50,402 nucleotides of DNA from Candidatus Uhrbacteria bacterium CG10_big_fil_rev_8_21_14_0_10_48_11 (GCA_002793855.1 PFET01000008.1:9171-59572); one strand, 5' to 3'. Positions 19,995-30,669 are shown, counted from the stretch's first letter. Program-made: numbers and translations. Notes: generated by a model not told the origin, from the sequence alone.

Positions 19995-22487
19995 ATGAAA
20001 GACAAGGATAAAAAAAAAGAGAGCGATATTACGATTATCAAAAACGTCGGGCAGATTGCCCCGCGTGGTTTGGTGGCGGAAATGGAAGAGTCGTACCTTG
20101 ACTACGCGATGTCGGTTATTGTGTCGCGCGCACTTCCGGATGTGCGAGATGGGCTAAAGCCAGTGCAGCGTCGCATCCTTTACGCTATGGTACAGACAGG
20201 ATTGCGCGCTAACGGTAAGACCAGAAAGTCCGCCACCGTTGTTGGTGAAGTGATGGGAAAATATCATCCGCATGGCGACAGCGCGATTTATGATGCTATG
20301 GTTCGTTTGGCGCAGCCCTTCTCGATGCGTGACCCGCTCATTATCGGACAAGGAAACTTTGGTTCGATGGATGGCGACAGCGCAGCCGCTATGCGTTACA
20401 CCGAGGCGAAGCTCTCACTTATCGCCGAAGAACTCTTGGCAGATATCGACAAGAACACCGTTGAGTTTGTGCCAAACTATGACGGTTCTCACCAAGAGCC
20501 GTTGGTGCTTCCGGGTAAGATGCCGAATTTGCTCGTCAATGGTACGGCCGGTATTGCTGTTGGTATGGCGACCTCTATCCCGCCGCATAACCTTGGCGAG
20601 GTTGCTGATGCTGCGGTGCATCTTATCGATAATGCCGAGGCGACGGTAGAAGATTTGATGCAGTTTGTTCCTGGGCCGGACTATCCAACCGGCGGGACGA
20701 TTTATGACATTAAGGCCATTCGAGAAGCGTACGGTACTGGTCGCGGTTCGATTGTAACGCGAGCAAAAGCTGAAATTGAAGAAGAGAAGAGTGGTGCATT
20801 CCGTATCGTGGTTACCGAGATCCCGTATCAAGTGAACAAGGCTACCCTCGTTGAACGCATTGCAACGCTGGTGCAGGATAAAAAGATTGAAGGCATTCGG
20901 GATTTGCGCGATGAGTCTGACAAGGCAGGTGTTCGGGTGGTGATTGAACTAAAGAAAGACAGTTACCCAAAGAAAGTCCTGAACCAACTCTACAAACACA
21001 CTGAACTGCAGCAGACTTTCCACCTTAATATGTTGGCGCTAGTTGACGGCGTGCAGCCACGGGTACTTAACTTGAAAACGGTACTAGAGGAATACATTAA
21101 GCATCGCGAAACAGTTGTTAAGCGTCGCGCAGAATTTGAACTTGAGCGGGCGCGGGCAAAAGCGCACATTTTAGAGGGGTTGAAAATTGCCGAAGACAAC
21201 ATTGATGCCGTCATCAAGCTTATTAAGAAATCTGCCGACAAGGACGAGGCGCGTCTTGGTTTGATGAAGAAGTTTAAGTTATCAGAGTTGCAAGCCGTCG
21301 CCATTTTGGAGATGCGCCTGCAGCAGTTGGCGAACTTGGAGCGACTTAAAATTGAAGACGAGCTTAAAGAGAAGCGGCAGATTATGAAAGAGCTTACTAC
21401 CTTGCTTGCTTCAGCAAAGAAAATTCGAGACGTCGTCAAAGACGAACTGCTGTCCCTCAAAGAACAGTTTGCAACACCACGACGTACCGTGGTGGTAAAG
21501 GGGCCAGTTGGTGAGTTTACCTCCGAAGATTTGATACCAGATGAACCCACGGTGGTAGCGGTAACGAGTGGTGGCTACATTAAACGACTGCCACCTGATA
21601 GTTTCCGGACCCAAGCGCGCGGCGGCAAAGGAGTGGTTGGTCTTACCACAAAAGAAGATGACTTTGTTGCGCACTTGGTTTCTACCAACACGCATGCCGA
21701 TCTCTTGTTCTTTACTACCGCAGGTCGCGTGTTCCAGCTGAAAGCGTACGAGGTTCCGGTTACTTCTCGTATTGCCAAAGGACAAGCCATTGTGAACTTC
21801 TTGCAGCTAGTGCCGGATGAGAGCGTTACCGCGGTGCTGCCGTTTACCGACCGTACGACCTTCTCTTATCTTGTGATGGGTACCAGCAAAGGAGTTGTTA
21901 AGAAAGTGCCGCTCGAACAGTTTGTTGCGGTGCGCCGCTCTGGCCTTATTGCCATCAGGCTGCGCAAAGATGACATCTTGCGCTGGGTAGAGCCATCTTC
22001 TGGCAATGATGAGATTTTATTTGTTACAAAAACCGGTCAGTCGATTCGCTTCAAAGAGAAAGGCGTACGGTCAATGGGTCGCTCTGCCGGCGGGGTTATG
22101 GGTATTCGCATCCGAGAGAATGACGAGGTGATGCTGATGCGGGTGCTACCAACCGGCAAAGCCGCCAACGCGCATGAACTTATCGTGGTAAGTGAGCTAG
22201 GTTTTGGTAAGCGTACAAAACTTTCTAACCACAAGGTGCAGGGACGTGGCGGTAGCGGAGTAAAAGCTGCGGACGTCACCAAAAAGACTGGTCCGCTTGT
22301 TGGTGGCGCGGTTTTTGTCCCCGATGAAGAGCCGCTGCCCGACCTTATTGTCATCTCGACTGGAGGTCAGGTCATTCGTATCCCATACCAATCGGTAAGC
22401 TTACTTGGTCGCGTCACGCAGGGGGTACGCCTCATGCGAATGAAGAAACCTGGGGATAGGGTTGCTTCTGTGACGCTGGTCGGGTAA
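19995..22487 (+). CDS. gyrA: DNA gyrase subunit A
   Basis: [38 protein letters not shown]-terminal beta-pinwheel repeats. Confidence 0.96.
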   Translation: MKDKDKKKESDITIIKNVGQIAPRGLVAEMEESYLDYAMSVIVSRALPDVRDGLKPVQRRILYAMVQTGLRANGKTRKSATVVGEVMGKYHPHGDSAIYDAMVRLAQPFSMRDPLIIGQGNFGSMDGDSAAAMRYTEAKLSLIAEELLADIDKNTVEFVPNYDGSHQEPLVLPGKMPNLLVNGTAGIAVGMATSIPPHNLGEVADAAVHLIDNAEATVEDLMQFVPGPDYPTGGTIYDIKAIREAYGTGRGSIVTRAKAEIEEEKSGAFRIVVTEIPYQVNKATLVERIATLVQDKKIEGIRDLRDESDKAGVRVVIELKKDSYPKKVLNQLYKHTELQQTFHLNMLALVDGVQPRVLNLKTVLEEYIKHRETVVKRRAEFELERARAKAHILEGLKIAEDNIDAVIKLIKKSADKDEARLGLMKKFKLSELQAVAILEMRLQQLANLERLKIEDELKEKRQIMKELTTLLASAKKIRDVVKDELLSLKEQFATPRRTVVVKGPVGEFTSEDLIPDEPTVVAVTSGGYIKRLPPDSFRTQARGGKGVVGLTTKEDDFVAHLVSTNTHADLLFFTTAGRVFQLKAYEVPVTSRIAKGQAIVNFLQLVPDESVTAVLPFTDRTTFSYLVMGTSKGVVKKVPLEQFVAVRRSGLIAIRLRKDDILRWVEPSSGNDEILFVTKTGQSIRFKEKGVRSMGRSAGGVMGIRIRENDEVMLMRVLPTGKAANAHELIVVSELGFGKRTKLSNHKVQGRGGSGVKAADVTKKTGPLVGGAVFVPDEEPLPDLIVISTGGQVIRIPYQSVSLLGRVTQGVRLMRMKKPGDRVASVTLVG

Positions 22488-22520
22488 GATGCTCTAGCCT
22501 TTACTAACTAGTTTTAGTCT

Positions 22521-22769
22521 ATGTCTGTACCAGCCCAACGCCGTACCGCCGCCCATAGGCGTCGTCGTCAGTCGCACAATGCATTGAAGCATAAGTCACT
22601 TACCACCTGCGATAAGTGCGGCACAAAGAAACTTCCGCACATTGCCTGTGCCGTTTGTGGCACCTACCGTGGACGACAAGTACTTACCGCCGCTTCGGTT
22701 CGTCAGGCGCGCAACGCCAAGAAGACCACCGCTGCTCGTCCTGCAAAAAAGGAAACCGAACGTAAGTAA
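22521..22769 (+). CDS. rpmF: 50S ribosomal protein L32
   Basis: MSVPAQRRTAAHRRRRQSHNALKHKSLTTCDKCGTKKLPHIACAVCGTYRGRQVL. Confidence 0.94.
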   Translation: MSVPAQRRTAAHRRRRQSHNALKHKSLTTCDKCGTKKLPHIACAVCGTYRGRQVLTAASVRQARNAKKTTAARPAKKETERK

Positions 22770-22778
22770 GACTTTAAG

Positions 22779-23273
22779 ATGTCGAACCGCCACCTTGCTC
22801 GGACGGTCGCAATGCAGTCGCTCTACGAGCTTGATTTTGCCGAACCGCTAGCAACACTTACCCTTGACGATGCTTTGCGTCAGCGGCTCGATACGCTTGT
22901 ACGAGGGAATATGAAAGAGTTCGCGCCCGGCGCCGAAGACGAAACCTTTACCTCGGCGCTTGTTGCCGGAGTGGTAGAACATATAGCGGAGATTGATCCT
23001 TATCTCACCAAGTATGCGCCCGAGTGGCCGATTGGTCAAATCACCATTGTTGATCGCAACATTTTGCGGATTGGCGTTTTTGAACTTGTCATTACTCACG
23101 ACGTGCCGGCTAAGGTGGCCATTAACGAAGCAATCGAACTTGCCAAAGCATTTGGTGGTGAGTCGTCAGGCAGATTCGTAAATGGTGTCCTTGGTGCAAT
23201 TTATAAAGACAGTGCCGATTCGGCGACTGAGGTTGCTGATGAAGGTAGTAAAACAGAACAGCATGAATCATAA
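22779..23273 (+). CDS. nusB: Transcription antitermination factor NusB
   Basis: [17 protein letters not shown] ... [29 protein letters not shown]. Confidence 0.93.
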   Translation: MSNRHLARTVAMQSLYELDFAEPLATLTLDDALRQRLDTLVRGNMKEFAPGAEDETFTSALVAGVVEHIAEIDPYLTKYAPEWPIGQITIVDRNILRIGVFELVITHDVPAKVAINEAIELAKAFGGESSGRFVNGVLGAIYKDSADSATEVADEGSKTEQHES

Positions 23274-23955
23274 TCTCGAACAGTTTGAAGAGAGACTTGG
23301 TGTTACGTTTGCTAACCGCGATTTTTTGGAACAGGCGCTCGTTCATCGTTCGTACCTCAACGAGAATCCGACCTTTCCCTTTGGTCACAATGAACGGCTA
23401 GAGTTTTTGGGTGATGCCGTTCTCGAGCTGGTGGTTACTGAGTACCTCTATAAAAATTATGAGAATCCAGAAGGAGACCTTACCAATTGGCGAGCGAGTT
23501 TGGTTAACACTAAGATGCTTGCCGAAGTAGCAGAAGAGCTACACATGCGCGACTACCTTTACCTGTCGCGGGGCGAGGCAAAAGAGACTAACCCCAAGGC
23601 CAGAACCTACATTTTAGCAAACACGTTTGAGGCCGTTGTGGGGGCGATGTACCTTGATCAAGGTTTTGGCGCGGCAGAAAAATTTATCCACCAGTTTCTC
23701 TTGCCACGACTGCCGCACATTTTAGAGCACGAACTGTACCGCGACCCTAAGAGCGCTTTTCAGGAAGCTTCTCAGGAAAAAGTCGGGATTACACCGAACT
23801 ATCGCGTTGTCAGTGAAACCGGTCCGGATCACGCTAAAATTTTCACCATTGGTATTTATCTTAATGATGAGCTTGTCGCCGAGGGTACAGGTGCCAGCAA
23901 GCAAGAAGGCGAAGAGGCGGCCGCACGGGCAGCGCTCAAAGCAAAGTCGTGGTAG
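23263..23955 (+). CDS. rnc: Ribonuclease III
   Basis: [36 protein letters not shown]-terminal dsRBD; start at MNHNLEQF overlapping the nusB end. Confidence 0.95.
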   Translation: MNHNLEQFEERLGVTFANRDFLEQALVHRSYLNENPTFPFGHNERLEFLGDAVLELVVTEYLYKNYENPEGDLTNWRASLVNTKMLAEVAEELHMRDYLYLSRGEAKETNPKARTYILANTFEAVVGAMYLDQGFGAAEKFIHQFLLPRLPHILEHELYRDPKSAFQEASQEKVGITPNYRVVSETGPDHAKIFTIGIYLNDELVAEGTGASKQEGEEAAARAALKAKSW

Positions 23956-23967
23956 AATAACTACCCT

Positions 23968-25002
23968 ATGGCGATTGATGATTTTCTAAAAAAAGCGGTA
24001 AGCGCCGGTGCTTCAGATTTACACTTGGCGGATTCGTACGCGCCGACAATTCGCGTCGACGGCGAATTGCAGCAGCTTGCAGGTAGCCCGTTGACCGCAA
24101 AAGATATTGAAGCAGCTGCATTTAGTATGATTAGTCCCGCATCCAAGGAGCGTTTCTTAAAAGAACGCGAGCTTGATTTTGCGTACGAAAAAGAGGGGCT
24201 TGGTCGGTTTCGGGTAAACCTGTTTTTGGAGCGTGGCAATGTTGGGCTCGTTGCACGGGTTATCCCGACGACAGTGCCGACGATGGAGTCGCTCTCAATG
24301 CCGGAGATTATGTACGACCTTGCGCGGCTTGACCAAGGGTTGGTGCTGATGACCGGTCCGACTGGTCACGGTAAGTCCACCTCACTTGCTGCTATGATTG
24401 ATCTCATCAATACCGAGCGGGCAAACAATATTGTTACTTTCGAGGATCCGGTCGAGTTCATTTTTGTACCAAAGAAGAGCATGATTAAGCAGCGAGAACT
24501 TGGTACCGATATGCTCTCCTTTAGCGAAGGGTTGAAACACGTGCTACGTCAAGATCCTAATGTCATTATGGTTGGCGAGATGCGTGATCTTGAAACTATT
24601 TCGACTGCTATCACGGTCGCGGAAACGGGACATCTTGTTTTGGCGACCTTGCACACATTTAGCGCCGCACAAACTATTGATCGTATCATTGACGCCTTCC
24701 CACCATATCAGCAGGATCAAGTTCGGCTGCAGATTTCAATGACACTTCGCGGTGTTGTGTCGCAGCGGTTGTTGCCCAAAATTGGCGGCGGTCGGGTAGC
24801 GGCGCGAGAGGTAATGATGGCGACCCCAGCGGTTGGTTCGCTCATTCGCGATAATAAAATTGCGCAACTCGCTACCGCCATTCAAACCGGAAAAGCCGAG
24901 GGCATGCAGCCGCTCGATCGCGATATCATCCGCCTCATTAAAGAAGGAGTGGTCGCCCCCGACGTCGCAAAACGCTACGCGCTTCACCCGGAGTCGTTCT
25001 AG
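23968..25002 (+). CDS. pilT: Twitching-motility ATPase PilT
   Basis: GPTGHGKSTSLAAMIDLIN, REDP-like RQDPNVIMVGEMRDLETISTAITVAETGHLVLATLHT. Confidence 0.94.
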   Translation: MAIDDFLKKAVSAGASDLHLADSYAPTIRVDGELQQLAGSPLTAKDIEAAAFSMISPASKERFLKERELDFAYEKEGLGRFRVNLFLERGNVGLVARVIPTTVPTMESLSMPEIMYDLARLDQGLVLMTGPTGHGKSTSLAAMIDLINTERANNIVTFEDPVEFIFVPKKSMIKQRELGTDMLSFSEGLKHVLRQDPNVIMVGEMRDLETISTAITVAETGHLVLATLHTFSAAQTIDRIIDAFPPYQQDQVRLQISMTLRGVVSQRLLPKIGGGRVAAREVMMATPAVGSLIRDNKIAQLATAIQTGKAEGMQPLDRDIIRLIKEGVVAPDVAKRYALHPESF

Positions 25003-25117
25003 TCTCCGGGTTTGCCACCTTTCGCGCCGCTGGTTGGTAGCCAAGGGTGTACAGAATTTAAAAAACCATTTACACTTTGCCTTCGTAGTTGCGCCTCGAG
25101 GGTTTTACTATATTTAC

Positions 25118-25192
25118 GCCTCTATAGCTCAACGGATAGAGCACTGGTCTTCGGAACCAGGGATGGGGGTTCGATTCCCTCTGGGGGCACCA
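25118..25192 (+). tRNA. tRNA-Arg (anticodon TCG)
   Basis: gcctctatagctcaacggatagagc, ctggt-cttcgga-accag anticodon arm, gggttcgattccc T-arm, CCA encoded. Confidence 0.9.
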
Positions 25193-25242
25193 TTCGACTC
25201 GCTTCGCTCGCTCATGGCAAGCAATCCTTTTGGCGAGTCGAA
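25191..25242. repeat. Inverted repeat (cattcgactcgc ... gcgagtcgaatg) between the two tRNAs
   Basis: 12-nt arms read directly; followed by tcctgagcaaagtcgaagga. Confidence 0.7.
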
Positions 25243-25322
25243 TGTCCTGAGCAAAGTCGAAGGACTACATCTTCATTCGCAAAGGTTTGTTTTTGCTATA
25301 CGCTATATGTTATTTGCCATAT

Positions 25323-25398
25323 GGGTCGGTAGCTCAATCGGTAGAGCAGATCCCTCTTAAGGATAAGGTTCTGGGTTCGATTCCCAGCCGACCCACCA
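25323..25398 (+). tRNA. tRNA-Lys (anticodon CTT)
   Basis: gggtcggtagctcaatcggtagagca, anticodon loop ctcttaa, T-arm ctgggttcgattcccag, gccgacccacca. Confidence 0.9.
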
Positions 25399-25399
25399 A
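25380..25399 (+). repeat. Putative att site copy 1 (3' end of tRNA-Lys)
   Basis: attcccagccgacccaccaa, repeated perfectly at 29870-29889 and degenerately at about 30064-30082. Confidence 0.7.
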
Positions 25400-25528
25400 G
25401 GAAAATACGGTTCCAAATGGAGCCAAATGTATTATGTTCTCAGCAGTTCAAGTCCCACCCGTGTCCAAAGAATTCCATGCCCCATACGGGTTCGGGACTT
25501 AAACGGCGATCGTGATAAATAGCAGACA

Positions 25529-25557
25529 GTAAAACGCCCCTCGCGGGGTGTTTTACT
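25529..25557 (+). terminator. Intrinsic terminator-like hairpin
   Basis: gtaaaacgcccc-tcgc-ggggtgttttac. Confidence 0.65.
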
Positions 25558-25797
25558 TTGCGCGGCAGACTCCCGTGGTGTCAGCTCAGAGGGGGAAACG
25601 TTTAACTTTAAGTGGGCAATGTGCATGAGAAAACAATAGACTTAGAGGACTGGGTTGATAACAATAAAACACCACTCGTTTTTCAAGACGTTATTCGGTT
25701 TAAATAACGTCTATAGTCGAAGTTTCTTTTTTCGGTCCGCCCACTCCTCTTTCGCCTGCTTTGTTTCTTCTCGCGCCCACTTTTTGTGAACCTTGTC

Positions 25798-26339
25798 TCA
25801 GTGTCGTTTGACTGATTTCCAGATCGGGTCAAAATGTTCGATGAGATCGGGATTCTCCTTTTTCAAGAATATATACTCATGAACAGATCCATTGTCATTG
25901 AGAATTTCTCTAGCATATAGCTTGCCCTCTCGAACCAGTTTTTTGAGCGTCGGTGCATTAATTTTTAGTTCGTCTTTGAGCTTCCATGACGAAAAGTAGC
26001 TTTCTCGATTATTGAAGATGAATGTAGGCACAACGCTATCTTTCACTGCCTTTTGACACACTAAACATTTGGGGCCATACCAATCGTGCCAGCCGGTCGT
26101 TTCGTTGATTGAGGAGTGGCAAAGGATGCAGCTATAGTTCCCGTCGACAGGAAAACCGTCAGGCTCCTTTTTAAGACGACGCTTTTTTGACGATCCTTCA
26201 TATCGATGTCCATGAGCAGTTTAAAGAAGTTCAGCAAATTGTAAGCTGACTCGTAGGCTTCTTTGTCGTCGAGCTCTTTGCCATATTCTTTTTTGTAAAT
26301 TTTTTTGAATTCCTCAATCGCTTCTTTTGATGGTTCCAT
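25798..26339 (-). pseudogene. Zinc-ribbon-containing hypothetical protein, split by one frameshift
   Basis: Two supplied ORFs (26061-26339 and 25798-26061) join by a -1 shift at an A6 run to give ...KKRRLKKEPDGFPVDGNYSCILCHSSINETTGWHDWYGPKCLVCQKAVKDSVV... Confidence 0.7.
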
Positions 26340-26392
26340 AGGTTTAATGGGTTAAGTAATTTAACGGTTGCATATTACACCGAGGACTGGAC

Positions 26393-26422
26393 AAAGAGCG
26401 ATAAACATGCTATCTTAGGATG
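26393..26422 (+). promoter_or_regulatory. Candidate sigma70-type promoter for the DGR target gene
   Basis: tggaca-N17-tatctt upstream of an aggagg RBS; approximate coordinates. Confidence 0.4.
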
Positions 26423-26527
26423 TCTTTTCCTAATGTTTTTCAGTCTAGTTTCCGAGGAGAAAAGACCCAAACGGCCAAGGGATAGCGGCTACAGAACATC
26501 GGGCAAGCAGCCTGACAGGAGGCCATC

Positions 26528-27436
26528 ATGGCAAAGTACAGTTCGTTGACAAGAGGACAGGATGAGGCGCTCGTGAACAAGCTCGGTGAAGCCTTCGATG
26601 GCGATGGACTCGCTGCAGTCCACGCTATCTTGGCTGGTGCCAAGGTGACGATTGAAGAGGTTATTGCAACCTTCTTCGACTGTCACGGCCGACGCATCCC
26701 GCCCCGGGGCATCAAGGCAGCAGTGTGCGATGCGAATCGCACGTACCACTTGCTTCAACCGGAGACCATCGACTACGTCGCTCGTCTCGAGCGGGTGCGC
26801 GATGCCTTCGAGGGCAAGGTGAAACTGCCCGAGGCTGCCTGGTTCGAGGACGCCATCGGCGGACTCAAGGTGAAGGTCACGAGTGACTCCAAGATTGAGA
26901 ACGCTCTGAAGGGCGTGCATCTGCCGAACGTCGTTCCGCAGATGGTAGTCGTCGAACACGGCACCACGCTCGACGATGTGCTGCTGCTCGCTCTCGGTCG
27001 CTCCTACCAGAAGGAGTTCCCAGCTCGTCCCTTCAACAACTACCGCAAGGGCAAGCTGACGGGACAGACGACCGTCATCGAGGGAAGCAAGCTCGATATT
27101 CTTGTCGAGCGGGCGAAGCAGGGTCCAGTTCCCCTGATCGAGTTCCCGACCGCGACGCAAGGGTACTCGGTTCACGCGCAACGCGAGCAGATGGAAACGA
27201 TGCCAAAGGGGTTCATCCTCAACGGCTTCAACACTATCCTCAGCGCCATCATGTGGCCGGACGTCATCTGCCGGGACTACAAGACCCCGGTGATCGACCT
27301 CTCCGCCTATCAGTGGCGGGGCGCCGAGTACTCGCTCGCCCTGCTCTCGCGCGACGGCTTCCTCGACTTCGACTACGGGGCGAGCCTCGCTGGTGCGGGC
27401 GGCGACTGCTCTGGTGGCGTGTCCTTCCTCGGGTAG
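26528..27436 (+). CDS. DGR variable (target) protein with C-terminal VR
   Basis: Strong RBS (gacaggaggccatcATG); last ~40 codons (WRGAEYSLALLSRDGFLDFDYGASLAGAGGDCSGGVSFLG) are the VR, differing from TR mainly at TR adenines. Confidence 0.9.
   Translation: MAKYSSLTRGQDEALVNKLGEAFDGDGLAAVHAILAGAKVTIEEVIATFFDCHGRRIPPRGIKAAVCDANRTYHLLQPETIDYVARLERVRDAFEGKVKLPEAAWFEDAIGGLKVKVTSDSKIENALKGVHLPNVVPQMVVVEHGTTLDDVLLLALGRSYQKEFPARPFNNYRKGKLTGQTTVIEGSKLDILVERAKQGPVPLIEFPTATQGYSVHAQREQMETMPKGFILNGFNTILSAIMWPDVICRDYKTPVIDLSAYQWRGAEYSLALLSRDGFLDFDYGASLAGAGGDCSGGVSFLG
27314..27432 (+). repeat. DGR variable repeat (VR)
   Basis: Aligns without gaps to 27868-27986 (offset 554); 19 mismatches, 17 at TR adenines; last 23 nt identical (IMH-like). 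Confidence 0.95.
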
Positions 27437-27453
27437 TGAGGGTCTTCGGGCTT

Positions 27454-27510
27454 CGGTGGCTTGAACCTTGGACCAAGGATTTCGGTCTTTGGTCTTTCGG
27501 TTCACCACCG
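27454..27510 (+). other. Hairpin/cruciform just downstream of VR
   Basis: cggtgg(ct)tgaacc ... ggttcaccaccg with inner gaccaa/ttggtc stem. Confidence 0.6.
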
Positions 27511-27526
27511 ATGCCCCAGTTTACGA

Positions 27527-27560
27527 ACGAGGGTGTGATGTAATGTCGCACCCTCGTTTT
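27527..27560 (+). terminator. Intrinsic terminator of the DGR target gene
   Basis: acgagggtg...caccctcgttttt. Confidence 0.8.
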
Positions 27561-27867
27561 TCGTTTTCAAAAAATTGCTATACTGCATTTGAGATTAGGC
27601 TCTTGTACCGTGGTTGGCTCATCCTGATCACGGCCGCCGAAATCCTCGTAGCTCACCAACGTGTCGGAATCCGACAGTTACCAGTCTCGACTGAGTTTGA
27701 TTGTCGGAGCGTACATGGAGCACGCAGACACTACGTACCGTTTCCTGTGGTCCAGTCGCCTCTGTCAGTTGACGGGTGGCGGACATGAAAGAAGGGACCG
27801 AATAAAATTCAGACTCGGAGTCAACGTGGCCGAGAGTCGGTGCCAATGGATAGGAAACGGTATTTTC

Positions 27868-27986
27868 TGGCAGGACGCCGAGTACTCGCTCTACCTGAAC
27901 TCGAACGACGACTTCCTCTACTTCGACAACAGGGCGAACCTCGCTGATGCGAACGACAACTACTCTGGTGGCGTGTCCTTCCTCGG
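27868..27986 (+). repeat. DGR template repeat (TR)
   Basis: tggcaggacgccgagtactcgctctacctgaactcgaacgacgacttcc...tctggtggcgtgtccttcctcgg; rich in AAC/GAC/TAC codons. Confidence 0.95.
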
Positions 27987-28002
27987 ATTGTGTCTGTTAA
28001 AA

Positions 28003-28046
28003 AGCCGGCGAGAGCTTGCGCAACTAAGCAAGCTCTCGTATCGGCT
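28003..28046 (-). terminator. Intrinsic terminator of avd (minus strand), separating it from TR
   Basis: agccggcgagagcttgc / gcaagctctcgtatcggct; minus-strand side continues into tttttа-type tract (ctttttaaca). Confidence 0.7.
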
Positions 28047-28404
28047 GCTGAATGTTATTGAGCGATCGTTGCCAGCCACCAAGCATCCGTCCGATCTCTT
28101 GAATCTGAGTTTGCAGAGTAACGTATTTTTTGGCATCTATCGCGCAAATTTCTCTGGCTAGTCGCAAGAGAATCTTGAGCGCATCGAACTTGACGTTCGC
28201 TTGTCGTAAAAGTACCAGTTTTTCTGTTTGTGGAGTGCTGCTGGCCGCCAGTAGCAATTCAAGCGTTGAGAGAATGTAACGCTCACACTTGGCACCGAGG
28301 GTATACTTGTCCTTTTTTGGAAATAGCAGTGAGTAGCTGTAAAAAGTTTTATAGAGATCATAAAGTTTTTGTACGATGGGTATTTCCTCTTGTTGTTTTA
28401 CGGT

Positions 28405-28419
<15 letters not shown>
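28024..28419 (-). CDS. avd: DGR accessory variability determinant (Avd-like, four-helix bundle)
   Basis: QKLYDLYKTFYSYSLLFPKKDKYTLGAKCERYILSTLELLLAASSTPQTEKLVLLRQANVKFDALKILLRLAREICAIDAKKYVTLQTQIQEIGRMLGGWQRSL; start at MPLSHTVKQQEE. Confidence 0.9.
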
Positions 28420-29502
<1,083 letters not shown>

Positions 29503-29517
29503 AAAAGCAGTAAATAA

Positions 29518-29562
29518 GCAAAATGGAACACGGTACATACCCCGTTTTCGTGTTCCATTTGT
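29518..29562 (+). terminator. Inverted repeat / terminator-like hairpin after RT
   Basis: aaatggaacacgg ... cgtgttccattt. Confidence 0.6.
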
Positions 29563-29869
29563 TCCATTTTGGATTTTTGACTACTGGCCCAGCTGCCTGG
29601 TAGGCTACCTATATAAGGGATTGAAAAGGCCGTAAAACCTACTGGTGGGAGTTCAGGAGCTTGCCGTCCCACCAGAAAAACAAGACCTCTTTTGGCGTCA
29701 TTTTTATATGATGTATTACGCAGGGAATCGAACGTGCAGCAGCGAGCGCTGAGTGATTGTGGAAGCAATCATGAATACCGCGAGCGCCGATGGATGCGAG
29801 TCAATCGAGCATCCAGTGCTGCCCAGGACAGAGCACTGAGTCGTATTGCTGAAGACGAAGTGCGTCGGA

Positions 29870-29889
29870 ATTCCCAGCCGACCCACCAA
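29870..29889 (+). repeat. Putative att site copy 2 (20-nt tRNA-Lys 3'-end repeat)
   Basis: attcccagccgacccaccaa, identical to 25380-25399. Confidence 0.75.
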
Positions 29890-29945
29890 ACCGTTCGAGA
29901 TAACCTCCCGGTTTTCTCGAATAACTCTTTCCCTCCGCCAAGGAC

Positions 29946-30010
29946 GTACTGATTTTATTTCGGCTGCTCAACGAGCAAAGCCTGATTGAGCATCCTCACA
30001 AAATCAGTAC
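29946..30010. repeat. Nested inverted repeat between att-like copies 2 and 3
   Basis: gtactgatttt/aaaatcagtac outer arms (29946-29956, 30000-30010) with inner tgctcaa/ttgagca (29965-29971, 29986-29992). Confidence 0.8.
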
Positions 30011-30063
30011 TCGCAAGAAAGCTGGAAAGCGCCGAGGGTTTTAAGTTCGCCAGCTGGCGGACG

Positions 30064-30082
30064 GATTCCAGCCGACCCACCA
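30064..30082 (+). repeat. Putative att site copy 3 (degenerate tRNA-Lys 3' end)
   Basis: gattccagccgacccacca, one c missing relative to the tRNA. Confidence 0.6.
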
Positions 30083-30323
30083 TTCTTCGCTCTCCGAGCT
30101 TCGAACGGCACGCCAGTCATTTTTCATAATTTTGAAGAGCACAGCTATTTTATAAAAAAGCAAAAAGCGAAGAATGTCCTGCCGAAGTTTACACAGAGGA
30201 CGAAGGAGGACTTTCCTACTCGTTTATTTAGCAGCTTATTTACTTGACACATTAGGTCATTCGAAAAAAGTTGAGTGCGGACCTGCTTTTCGGAGTAGGT
30301 ACCATGATAGAAGGAGTAAAACA

Positions 30324-30560
30324 ATGTACCGAGCGATAGCAGCCGAAACGACACAGCCGGCACTGAAGCTGACTGAGCGGGAGAAAGAGATTCTTCGCCT
30401 GGTCTCCGACGGCCTCACCAATGCCGAGATCGCCTCGGGTCTACTCGTCGCACGCGAGACCGTGAAGTCGGAGCTCAAGCGCATCTTCCACAAGCTCAGT
30501 CACGAGATCAGGAATCGCACGCAGGCGGCGGTTCTACTCGTAAAGAACGGCTGGCTCTGA
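30324..30560 (+). CDS. Small LuxR/GerE-type HTH protein
   Basis: LKLTEREKEILRLVSDGLTNAEIASGLLVARETVKSELKRIFHKL; RBS aaggag. Confidence 0.85.
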   Translation: MYRAIAAETTQPALKLTEREKEILRLVSDGLTNAEIASGLLVARETVKSELKRIFHKLSHEIRNRTQAAVLLVKNGWL

Positions 30561-30669
30561 GTCGGCAGCGACTGTGCCTGATCGGCCGGGACGTACTTGT
30601 TGCATTTCCGGCATTCTTTTTTACAAAAAACTAATTTTTAAAAAACCATACATCGTGTATCATTACCCC

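Noticed and set aside
26489-27508. 339-aa minus-strand ORF opposite the DGR target gene
   Set aside because: GC-rich antisense ORF; the plus strand has the RBS, VR and terminator.
27661-28161. Supplied 166-aa ORF spanning the TR
   Set aside because: It only stays open because it runs through the TR, which mirrors the VR coding frame; flanking residues look non-coding and no good RBS was seen. Treated as noncoding template RNA.
29700-29730. gggaatcgaac near 29716 as an antisense tRNA fragment
   Set aside because: Short T-loop-like match only; arms do not pair well and no cloverleaf could be built.
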